A stretch of DNA of 12,657 nt from positions 1-12,657 of the forward strand of contig RZYZ01000040.1 of the NCBI GenBank assembly GCA_009930125.1, written 5' to 3'. This DNA is from Clostridia bacterium. GTDB taxonomy: Bacteria > Bacillota > Clostridia > Clostridiales > Clostridiaceae. A model generated the notes under the pieces. The model was not told the origin of the DNA, ran no database searches, and saw nothing but the letters and a program-made list of their open reading frames with translations. Below are positions 1 to 6,531 of the stretch, in pieces (positions within the stretch are counted from its first letter, which is position 1; every line of letters starts with the position of its first letter). The position numbers were made by a program, and so were the translations under genes.

Positions 1-1
1 G

Positions 2-295
2 GTCTACAGACTGATAGAACGTCTGGAGCTAAGCGGCAAGAACGTCTTCGTCTTTTCCACCAGCGGCATTGGCATGACTTTCTATAATAAGAGACTGTAT
101 CGGCATCTCTCGAGAAAAGGTGCTCTTCCAGCAGGAAGCTTCGCCTGCAAAGGCTCCTTCACCGCATCGGACTTCTCTAAAAACAGAATCTTTCACCTAC
201 TGGGAAAATCCGCAGAGGGCCATCCCGATGATAAGGATCTGTCAGATGCCAGAAAATTCATCCTGAAAATTATAAGTTCAGTATGCAGCATCTGA
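2..295 (+). CDS. flavodoxin-family protein, C-terminal part (5' end outside window)
   Basis: An open frame enters from the left edge at base 2 and ends at a TGA at 293-295, giving 97 residues. Near the start, VFVFSTSG is the typical flavodoxin-fold strand and loop that contacts the FMN isoalloxazine ring. It is followed by a region reading FACKGSF, then GHPDDKDL and an ARKF helix, the usual C-terminal signature of short clostridial flavodoxin-family proteins. Such proteins are cytoplasmic FMN electron carriers or FMN-dependent oxidoreductases; the partner cannot be told from here. About 60-80 N-terminal residues, including the phosphate-binding loop, are missing because of the window edge. 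An internal ATG at 74 lies inside the conserved fold and is not the true start. The gene converges on the SWIM protein gene with only 13 bases between stops. Confidence 0.82.
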   Translation, partial: VYRLIERLELSGKNVFVFSTSGIGMTFYNKRLYRHLSRKGALPAGSFACKGSFTASDFSKNRIFHLLGKSAEGHPDDKDLSDARKFILKIISSVCSI

Positions 296-308
296 CATCT
301 CACTTATA
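271..308. terminator. possible weak bidirectional terminator between convergent genes
   Basis: TATAAGT at 271-277 pairs with ACTTATA at 302-308. Inside it, TCAG (278-281) can pair with CTGA (292-295), with CATCTC bulged. On the minus strand the stem is followed by ATTTTC, and on the plus strand by TTAAATC. It overlaps the flavodoxin stop and abuts the SWIM gene stop, which suits a shared terminator. The stem is A/T-rich and the U-tracts are short, so confidence is low. Confidence 0.3.
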
Positions 309-2003
309 TTAAATCTGATGCCTTCCCTTTTGGAGATGCTTCTCTCTGAACGCATCCATCTCCTTCTGCATCACTTTTCTTCCCGGAAAAGCCTGTCTCC
401 AGGAATCCAGCAGTTCTAGGATTTGATCCTCTCCACCAGGAAGTGCTCTCATCTTGTCCAATGTTAAAATCAGATATGCATAATGGGATCTTCCTCCTCT
501 TTTTCTGGCAAGTTTTCTTAGTTCTTCCGTATATTTTTCCAGAATCTCTCTTGGATATCTCTGTCTGAGATCCTCCTCATAGTGCTCTAGCTCTTCCAGT
601 CCTTCAACATTCATGACAAAATCAATCAGTCTGTCATACAGCCCTTCTTCCTTGTAGATCCGATCCACATATCTGCTTTGAGAAAGACGCTCTAGGATAT
701 TCTCCCTTTTCACTGGCCAGTCCTTCTCCTCATAGAAGCTTTTCAGTTCCCTGTAGTCGTCCAGATCCCCGCAGAAATCATGGATGACAAGATCTGTAAG
801 CACCTTCTCATATCCTTCCAGATTTTCCGTCCACAGATAGAGGTCCTTCAGCATGACTTTCATTTCATGATCAGACCTGCCCAGTAGAGATTTCAGCCCA
901 ATGCTTTCCTTCAGGATGGCTATGGCTTCTTCGTATTTCTCACTCTCAACGCACTTCTGTATGTACTGTATTCTGATTTCATAGACATACCAGTATGCTT
1001 CAATGATTTTCTTCAGCTTCACCTCATCTGCACCCATCTGTCTTGAAATCTCCACGTACTGCATTACCCAGAAGCCCAGCACCGAATTATTGTATCTCTG
1101 CTTCCCCTTCCTCTTATGCTCATGGATCCTTTCTTCCACGTAGTGAAGTTTTGAAGATAGAAACTCCGGTTCATCAAACCCATTCAGAAGCAGATGCTCA
1201 AGCATCTCCTTCCAATACACATCAGAAACTTCACAGAGCTTTCTCTTGAGCCAGGAAAACATATTCTTCTTTTCAGAAGCTGTAACCTCCGATAAAGATT
1301 CCATGCACAAATCTTGACAGTCCATAAGAAGCATACTCATGCTGTCACCCGGATCATCCATTAAAACAGTACCTAGAGTATCTATGAGATACCTGAAAAG
1401 CTCCAGTACTTCCTCATAACACCGGCCTTCCATGAGGAGCATTGCTTCCTCATCAAACAGGTCACGTAATCCGTCCATAAATTCCTCCATGACGTAGTAG
1501 CGTATCGTTCCCCGGTCAGATCGGTAAGCTTTCATGTGGTTCTCTATCCTTCTTTTTGCTTTTACCATTTCTTTCTTCAAGGATTCAGGCTCAAGGTATG
1601 CTCTGAATCGTCTCAGCAGACGTTCATCCTCATGAAGTGCTCGAACAAGAAATTCTCTTACAACCTCTTCTTCCGCCTCAGCCACCAGTCTTTTGGGACT
1701 GGTCTTTATCCTGTATCGCTTCATCTTCTCCTGTGCTTTCTGATCTCCTTCAAAGGCATAAAGCACCGCCGCAATATGTTTGCAGATTTGTCTTTCTTCT
1801 GCATAAGGGCAGCTGCAGTACACCTTCTTCACGATGTTTTCTCCAAACTCGATTTCCACCTCATACATCTTCGTTCCACGTACAGTGGCATATAAACGAT
1901 TTTTCTCCACAGTAAGCTTTCCCACATGTTCTTTGTCGTAATAATCCAGTCCTCTTCCCAGAATGTGCTCCGGAAACAGGAACTGCCATCGGTATTCCAT
2001 CAT
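309..2003 (-). CDS. SWIM zinc-finger domain protein
   Basis: A 564-residue protein of unknown precise role. Residues 63-76 carry a SWIM-type zinc ligand set: C63 and C65, then C74 and H76 (CSCPYAEERQICKH, a CxCx8CxH pattern). SWIM domains bind zinc and are thought to mediate DNA or protein contacts. The remaining ~480 residues are charged and helix-rich, resembling the helical-repeat tails of other bacterial SWIM proteins. No SNF2 helicase motifs (DEAH box, GKT) are present, so this is a stand-alone SWIM protein. The ATG at 2003 overlaps the stop of the upstream DUF6429 gene (ATGA). The ribosome site AGGAAAGGAAAG lies within the end of that gene, which points to translational coupling. A second ATG directly follows (2000) and could equally be used. 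Domain call is secure; function is unknown. Confidence 0.85.
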   Translation of the reverse strand: MMEYRWQFLFPEHILGRGLDYYDKEHVGKLTVEKNRLYATVRGTKMYEVEIEFGENIVKKVYCSCPYAEERQICKHIAAVLYAFEGDQKAQEKMKRYRIKTSPKRLVAEAEEEVVREFLVRALHEDERLLRRFRAYLEPESLKKEMVKAKRRIENHMKAYRSDRGTIRYYVMEEFMDGLRDLFDEEAMLLMEGRCYEEVLELFRYLIDTLGTVLMDDPGDSMSMLLMDCQDLCMESLSEVTASEKKNMFSWLKRKLCEVSDVYWKEMLEHLLLNGFDEPEFLSSKLHYVEERIHEHKRKGKQRYNNSVLGFWVMQYVEISRQMGADEVKLKKIIEAYWYVYEIRIQYIQKCVESEKYEEAIAILKESIGLKSLLGRSDHEMKVMLKDLYLWTENLEGYEKVLTDLVIHDFCGDLDDYRELKSFYEEKDWPVKRENILERLSQSRYVDRIYKEEGLYDRLIDFVMNVEGLEELEHYEEDLRQRYPREILEKYTEELRKLARKRGGRSHYAYLILTLDKMRALPGGEDQILELLDSWRQAFPGRKVMQKEMDAFREKHLQKGRHQI

Positions 2004-2272
2004 TCTTTCCTTTCCTCTATCCCGTATTGCTCAAGAAGTTTTCTCGCCTGGGCTACCCCTTTCGGCGTGATCCATACGCTTTTCGATCTGGATGGGTGCT
2101 TTCCCTGGCTGATGAAGCCCTGATCCGAAAAGCTGTTCAGCACCGTGAAAGGATATCCCTTCCAGGACAGATTTTCCGTGGTGAATCCTCCCTCCTTCTC
2201 ACTGAATCGGGTCAGGTAGAGAAGAAGCAAGGTCATCTCCTCCACTGCTTCACGGGCATTCTTCTTATTCAT
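2000..2272 (-). CDS. DUF6429 family protein
   Basis: A 90-residue protein matching the DUF6429 pattern as I remember it: an N-terminal helix with EEMTLLLLYLT, a WKGYPFTVLNSFSDQGFI segment, a short basic stretch (GKHPSRSKSV), then a C-terminal WITPKGVAQARKLLEQY helix. The central and C-terminal parts resemble a small winged-helix fold (a recognition-like helix followed by a basic beta wing), but DNA binding has not been shown and is inference. The start at 2272 is preceded by a strong AGGAGGGG ribosome site about 9 bases upstream. It is the first gene of a two-gene operon with the SWIM protein, overlapping it by 4 bases, so the two are probably made in fixed proportion. Family assignment is by recall of the motif spacing. 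Confidence 0.75.
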   Translation of the reverse strand: MNKKNAREAVEEMTLLLLYLTRFSEKEGGFTTENLSWKGYPFTVLNSFSDQGFISQGKHPSRSKSVWITPKGVAQARKLLEQYGIEERKE

Positions 2273-2320
2273 TGATCAAACCCCTCCTCTCATTCTGTTC
2301 ATCTGATCGCTTTTACTACC

Positions 2321-2349
2321 AGTATACCTCTGCTCCGGTCGGATATGAA
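2321..2349 (-). promoter_or_regulatory. sigma-A-type promoter of the DUF6429-SWIM operon
   Basis: Read on the minus strand: -35 TTCATA (2344-2349), a 17-base spacer and -10 TATACT (2321-2326). Predicted transcription start is near 2314, giving a leader of about 40 bases before the DUF6429 ATG. The -35 hexamer sits directly beside the U-tract of the upstream operon's terminator. Confidence 0.55.
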
Positions 2350-2350
2350 G

Positions 2351-2386
2351 AAAAAGGACTGCACAGGTTCTCTCTCCCATGCAGTC
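2351..2386 (-). terminator. Rho-independent terminator of the four-gene exporter operon
   Basis: On the minus strand GACTGCA (complement of 2380-2386) pairs with TGCAGTC (complement of 2357-2363). The roughly 16-base loop contains a further GG/CC pairing chance. The stem is followed by CCTTTTTC. It lies about 85 bases past the permease stop at 2473. The 2387-2472 stretch between them holds nothing recognisable. Confidence 0.65.
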
Positions 2387-2472
2387 ACAATGCTTCCTTT
2401 TTCAGTACTTCATAGGTTCTTTCCTTCCCCTTCTGCCCCCCTTTTACCTTGAAGGCTCATAAATCATATTTC

Positions 2473-5052
2473 TCACTCATAATGGATGGCAGAAAGCATC
2501 GGTGTTCTGGATGCTTTGACCGCAGGAAACAGCGCTGCCAGAAAAGCCGTCACAAGGGATACCAGAATGCTCATCCAGATGGCCTTCACAGGCATCATGA
2601 ATTCCAGCTGATACCCGGACATGGCCCCCATGGCCTGAAGAAGAATCCAGGTCAGAAGAATGCCCAGGAGCAGTCCCAGAGCCCCTCCGATGATTCCGAG
2701 AAGCCCTGCTTCCGACTCGATCATCTTCACGATCTGAAACCGGGTCATACCCATGGTCCGAAGCATGCCGATTTCCCGGGTTCTTTCCATGACGCTCATG
2801 GTGAGGGTATTGAGCACCCCAAGAGCCGCCACCATGACGGAAAGTACACCAAGCACGTCAAACATGCCAAAAGCCTGGCTCATGAGCCGCTCCGCCTGCT
2901 CCTTCAGCGTCACATTGGATTCAATGAGAAAATCATAATCCTCTCTGAAGGTCTCCTTCATCTGCATCGCCACCTCTGCCACATCATATCCTTCCACGGT
3001 CTTTAGAGAAAAACTGTTTCCTTCCCTGACGCCGAAGAAGGTTTCCATGTCCGAGAGGTTTCCCGTGATCACAAGACCCTGGCTGGAAAAGTCAAGCACA
3101 ACGGCAGCCACCCGAAACTTCCGAACTCCCTCCTGGGTCTTCAGTGAAATCTCATCGCCAGCCTGTAGATCGTATTTGCTGGAAATCACTTCTGAAATGA
3201 GAAGAAATCCCCCTTCTTTCATCTGTTCCAGCACGGTCTCTTCCTGTATATCCTTCTCCGTGAAGACGAATTTCGTCACTTTGCTGTAGGCCTGCGGATC
3301 GATACCGATGAATGTCATATCCTCCTCTTCCCCATCGTTTAACCAGATGACGGGATGCGTCGCAGCAGGAGACACCGTTTCTACGCCGGAAATGGCTTCC
3401 ATCTCCTCACGGACATCCAGAGTCACGGGTATGGAGGAATTGATGAAAATGTCACCACCGAGATAGGCGTCCATCCACTCCATGAGATCCGCTTTGAAGG
3501 ATCCCGTGATGCCCTGGGTGGCCACTATCATGGATACACCGACCATCAGCGCCGCCACCGTGAGCATGGTTCTGTTTCTGGAGCGCTCAATGTTTCGGAT
3601 GCCGATGTCTCCGATGCCACCGAAAAGCATCTGAAAGGGCCATTTCACAAGAAACTGCCACAGGGAAAGGGTCACAGGAATGAGAAGCGTGGCCCCCAGA
3701 AAGAGCATAAAGACCGTCATGCTGCCCAGTCTGAACTGCACATCATAGGGAAAGGGATTCCACACGAGAATACCGATGGAAGCGGCCAGAAGAACCAGGC
3801 CTGGAATCCAGAGAAGACTTCTCCTGCGTCCCTTCTTTTTCCCATCGTTTTTTCTCAAGGCTTCCAGCGGCGAGACTTTTCCAGCCTGGATGGCGGGAAG
3901 CACTGCCGATAAAAGCGTCACCAAGAGCCCCACAGAAATGCTGAGAAGAATGAGCCCTGGGTCATATCCGCCCTTTTCAATGGGACTGCCCAGAATGTTC
4001 TCCATGATGCCCGAGAGTCCATCGGACAGAAGAATACCCAGGAGAACACCGAAAACAGAACCCAGAAGCCCCAGAAGAAGCCCCTCAAAGAGAATCTGCC
4101 CCGTCATCTGCCCTCTTGTCATGCCCACACAGCGCAGCACACCGATTTCCTTTTTCCGCTCCGCCACCGTCATGGATAAGGCATTGTAGATGAGAAAAGC
4201 CCCCACAAACAGGGCGATGCCTGCCATGAAGTTCAGACTGATCTGATAGCCACCCAGCATCTGACTGGTTTCCTGTCCTTCTCTGCCGGGATAGTTCACC
4301 TCCACCCCTTCACCAAGCTCTGCCTGAAGCTTCTCTTTCAGGTTTTCCAGTCCTTCCGTATCACCCACGGGCACTGTTGAAATGACATCGATTCTTGTGA
4401 TTCGCTCTTCCTGCTGCTGGATCTTCTGCCCATAGGCCAGTGGGATGATGCCGAATTTCCCGAGATTCGTCATGCCGGCGCCTTCCTTTTCAAGAAGTCC
4501 CAAAACCAGCATCTCTTCCACCCCATGCTCCATCTGGATTCTGATGCTATCCCCGGTTTCAATGCCCTTCTCCACAGCATACTCATAGACGAGAAGGATC
4601 TTCGCCTCATCCTCCGCCTTGAAGAGCTCCCCTTCCTTCAGGATATAGTCTCTCATTTCCCTGTCTTCTGAAGGATGAATGGCGTGCAAAGTGAACCCCT
4701 CCTGCCCCAGGCCGGAGAAGCCTATGGATAGGGGTTCTTCCTCCTCTTCATCGCTCCTGATGAGCGCTGTGGTTTCCAGGATGGCTACGGCGGTCTTCAC
4801 GCCTTCCGTTTCTCTCACAGCAGCAAGCATTTCCTCCTGGAAGGATTCCCCAAGAGACGCACTGGAAATTTCCAGCTGCACTTTCCCTGAGGTTCCTTCA
4901 AAAAACTCCGTCAGAGACAGAAATGCCTTCTCATTCACATGATTGATGGAGAAAATGGCGGCAACACCGATGATGATGCCGAAAAGCGTCAGAATGCTTC
5001 TTGATTTCCGTTTGAACATGGAACGCAGGGTCACAAGTCTTAAAAGCCTCAT
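2473..5052 (-). CDS. ABC transporter permease, tandem FtsX/MacB-type
   Basis: An 859-residue membrane protein built from two FtsX-type halves. Half one has a membrane helix at about 20-36, an extracytoplasmic MacB-like core (about 40-270), then three helices (about 275-296, 320-342, 368-390). After two extra helices (about 414-431 and 445-465), half two has a helix at about 493-513, a second extracytoplasmic core (about 515-725) and three helices (733-755, 781-806, 825-848). The cytoplasmic coupling motif appears twice: ERKKEIGVLRCVGMTRGQ (298-315) and ERTREIGMLRTMGMTRFQ (757-774). That fits a complete permease unit in a single chain served by the ATPase encoded 4 bases upstream. Family members move lipids, lipoproteins, peptides or drugs by a mechanotransmission mechanism instead of a classic channel. 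The ribosome site GGGAG overlaps the ATPase stop codon. Substrate is not deducible from sequence; it is the last gene of the operon. Confidence 0.93.
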   Translation of the reverse strand: MRLLRLVTLRSMFKRKSRSILTLFGIIIGVAAIFSINHVNEKAFLSLTEFFEGTSGKVQLEISSASLGESFQEEMLAAVRETEGVKTAVAILETTALIRSDEEEEEPLSIGFSGLGQEGFTLHAIHPSEDREMRDYILKEGELFKAEDEAKILLVYEYAVEKGIETGDSIRIQMEHGVEEMLVLGLLEKEGAGMTNLGKFGIIPLAYGQKIQQQEERITRIDVISTVPVGDTEGLENLKEKLQAELGEGVEVNYPGREGQETSQMLGGYQISLNFMAGIALFVGAFLIYNALSMTVAERKKEIGVLRCVGMTRGQMTGQILFEGLLLGLLGSVFGVLLGILLSDGLSGIMENILGSPIEKGGYDPGLILLSISVGLLVTLLSAVLPAIQAGKVSPLEALRKNDGKKKGRRRSLLWIPGLVLLAASIGILVWNPFPYDVQFRLGSMTVFMLFLGATLLIPVTLSLWQFLVKWPFQMLFGGIGDIGIRNIERSRNRTMLTVAALMVGVSMIVATQGITGSFKADLMEWMDAYLGGDIFINSSIPVTLDVREEMEAISGVETVSPAATHPVIWLNDGEEEDMTFIGIDPQAYSKVTKFVFTEKDIQEETVLEQMKEGGFLLISEVISSKYDLQAGDEISLKTQEGVRKFRVAAVVLDFSSQGLVITGNLSDMETFFGVREGNSFSLKTVEGYDVAEVAMQMKETFREDYDFLIESNVTLKEQAERLMSQAFGMFDVLGVLSVMVAALGVLNTLTMSVMERTREIGMLRTMGMTRFQIVKMIESEAGLLGIIGGALGLLLGILLTWILLQAMGAMSGYQLEFMMPVKAIWMSILVSLVTAFLAALFPAVKASRTPMLSAIHYE

Positions 5053-5056
5053 ACGA

Positions 5057-5803
5057 TCACTCCCAACTTTCTATACGGCTCAGGATGCTTTTCACTTTCT
5101 TCTGCATGGTTCTCATGCCTATGAGCGAGATCTCTTCTCTGATTCTTCCATCCTGAAGAAAAACCACTCTGTCCGCATGGGCTGCCGCCTTGGGGTCATG
5201 GGTGACCATGATGATGGTCTGATGAAGCGCTCTGGAAAGCTCTCCCAGAAGCTCCATGACCTGATTCCCGGTTCTCGAATCCAGATTTCCCGTGGGCTCG
5301 TCGGCCAGAAGCACTTTAGGCTGCGTGATCAGGGCTCTTGCAAGAGACACTCTCTGCTGCTCTCCACCGGAGAGCTCACTGGGACGATGATCGGCTCTGT
5401 CAGACAGCCCTACCCTTGTGAGCAGCTCCTGCAGACGCTTTTCATACTCCTTGGGCTTCTTCCCGTCGATGATGAGGGGCAGCAGGATGTTCTCCTTCGC
5501 ACTGAGGGTCGGCAGAAGATTGTAGAACTGAAAGACAAATCCGATGTTTCTTCTTCGAAGAAGTGTGGCTTCCTGGTCAGACAGGAGCGACACCTTGATG
5601 CCTGCCAGGGTGATGTCGCCGCCGCTGGGCTGGTCCAGTCCACCCAGAAGATGAAGCAGGGTGGATTTTCCGCTGCCGGAAGGTCCCATCACTGCAATGA
5701 ATTCTCCCTCTTCCACCTGGAGACTCACGCCATCTAAGGCATGGACGTTCTGCTTTCCGATCTCGTAGATTTTCTTCAGATTTGTGGCTTCCAGTACACT
5801 CAT
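5057..5803 (-). CDS. ABC transporter ATP-binding protein (MacB/LolD type)
   Basis: A 248-residue ATPase with every catalytic motif intact: Walker A GPSGSGKST (40-48), Q-loop Gln92 in FVFQFYNLLP, signature LSGGEQQR (144-151), Walker B VLLADE with Glu169, D-loop GNLDS, and H-loop His202 in MVTHD. The FYNLLPTLSAKENILLPL segment is typical of the LolD/MacB/FtsE-like subfamily that partners FtsX-type permeases. A roughly 25-residue basic C-terminal helix extends past the usual end. Its ATG overlaps the TGA of the PlsY-like gene (ATGA at 5803-5800), with AAGGGA as ribosome site inside that gene's end. The permease gene starts 4 bases after its stop. It should energise the downstream permease; the placement right after the PlsY-like gene suggests a substrate linked to the first two products. 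Confidence 0.95.
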   Translation of the reverse strand: MSVLEATNLKKIYEIGKQNVHALDGVSLQVEEGEFIAVMGPSGSGKSTLLHLLGGLDQPSGGDITLAGIKVSLLSDQEATLLRRRNIGFVFQFYNLLPTLSAKENILLPLIIDGKKPKEYEKRLQELLTRVGLSDRADHRPSELSGGEQQRVSLARALITQPKVLLADEPTGNLDSRTGNQVMELLGELSRALHQTIIMVTHDPKAAAHADRVVFLQDGRIREEISLIGMRTMQKKVKSILSRIESWE

Positions 5804-6516
5804 AAGGATCCCTTCTTTCCGGATTCCAGATCCGCTGTTTTCCTTCTGGAGGCATGTTTCATCATGTTCATCACATATTTCGTGTCAAACTCATGCCCTG
5901 CCTTTTTATGCCTTAAAAACTGCAGGGTCTCGGGAAACTGCGCCAGAAGATAGAAAAAGGTCATGAAAAACGCAAACAGGGTCTCGTTGCTTGTAAGCCC
6001 TCTGGTTGCAATGAACCAGGGGATGGAAAGCGCCGCGCTGGCCATGAAGGTGAGGGCAGGAAAGAACATGCCGATGACCATGCCTGCTGACTGGGTCACA
6101 AGAAAGCCCAGGGGACTTGCAGCAAGAATCATCCCAAGGACTGTGGAATTTCCGCCACCACCCTGAAAGCGATGAAATACAGGCCACAGATGACCGATGA
6201 GCACGAAGACCCCCAAAAGAAGATGATAGGACGCCTCAGGATAGAAAAGCCTCAGTAAAACCATGGGAAGAAACGCCTTCAGAAGATCCAGCAGCATGGT
6301 TGTAAGCCCCCACTTCTTCCCCAGGGTCATCATGATGCTGGTGGCACCAACGGCGTGGGTTACAATGACCGCTTCCCCGTCTGTGGACACGGTCCGGATC
6401 CGTGGAGGCTCTTCTCCCGGTCTCTTCCATGCGAAAATAAGCCGCGCAAAGGAAATGGATCCGATGAGGTATCCAGCGCCTGCAGCAAGAAGCAGCATGG
6501 TGAATTCTTCCGTCAT
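5800..6516 (-). CDS. divergent PlsY-like (glycerol-3-phosphate acyltransferase family) membrane protein
   Basis: A 238-residue polytopic membrane protein with the PlsY layout. TM1 contains GYLIGSISFARLIF (15-28). A motif-1-like stretch VTHAVGATSIMMTLGKKWG spans 52-70. GHLWPVFHRFQGGGG (108-122) resembles motif 2, and a C-terminal AGHEF (206-210) resembles the end of motif 3. PlsY transfers acyl groups from acyl phosphate to glycerol-3-phosphate at the inner membrane. Aligned by eye with canonical SGNxGATNVLR, the catalytic Ser is Thr53, the following Gly-Asn are His54-Ala55, the second Asn is Ser60 and the essential Arg is Met63. The phosphate-loop GGKG reads GGGG, and the motif 3 His and Asn are not evident. 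The loop between TM1 and motif 1 is longer than usual. So the fold is clear but ordinary acyltransferase activity is doubtful. A GGGAGGAAG ribosome site overlaps the preceding gene's stop; the 3' end overlaps the ATPase gene. Confidence 0.8.
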   Translation of the reverse strand: MTEEFTMLLLAAGAGYLIGSISFARLIFAWKRPGEEPPRIRTVSTDGEAVIVTHAVGATSIMMTLGKKWGLTTMLLDLLKAFLPMVLLRLFYPEASYHLLLGVFVLIGHLWPVFHRFQGGGGNSTVLGMILAASPLGFLVTQSAGMVIGMFFPALTFMASAALSIPWFIATRGLTSNETLFAFFMTFFYLLAQFPETLQFLRHKKAGHEFDTKYVMNMMKHASRRKTADLESGKKGSL

Positions 6517-6531
6517 TTCATCTTCCTCCCT

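Noticed and set aside
3355..3912. A 185-codon plus-strand open frame rich in His and Gly
   Set aside because: It is a mirror frame of the permease gene; its composition reflects the complement of hydrophobic codons.
4943..5737. A 264-codon plus-strand open frame
   Set aside because: It is antisense to the ABC ATPase and the start of the permease, both with intact conserved motifs. Its translation has no recognisable domain and an odd His/Ser/Arg-rich composition.
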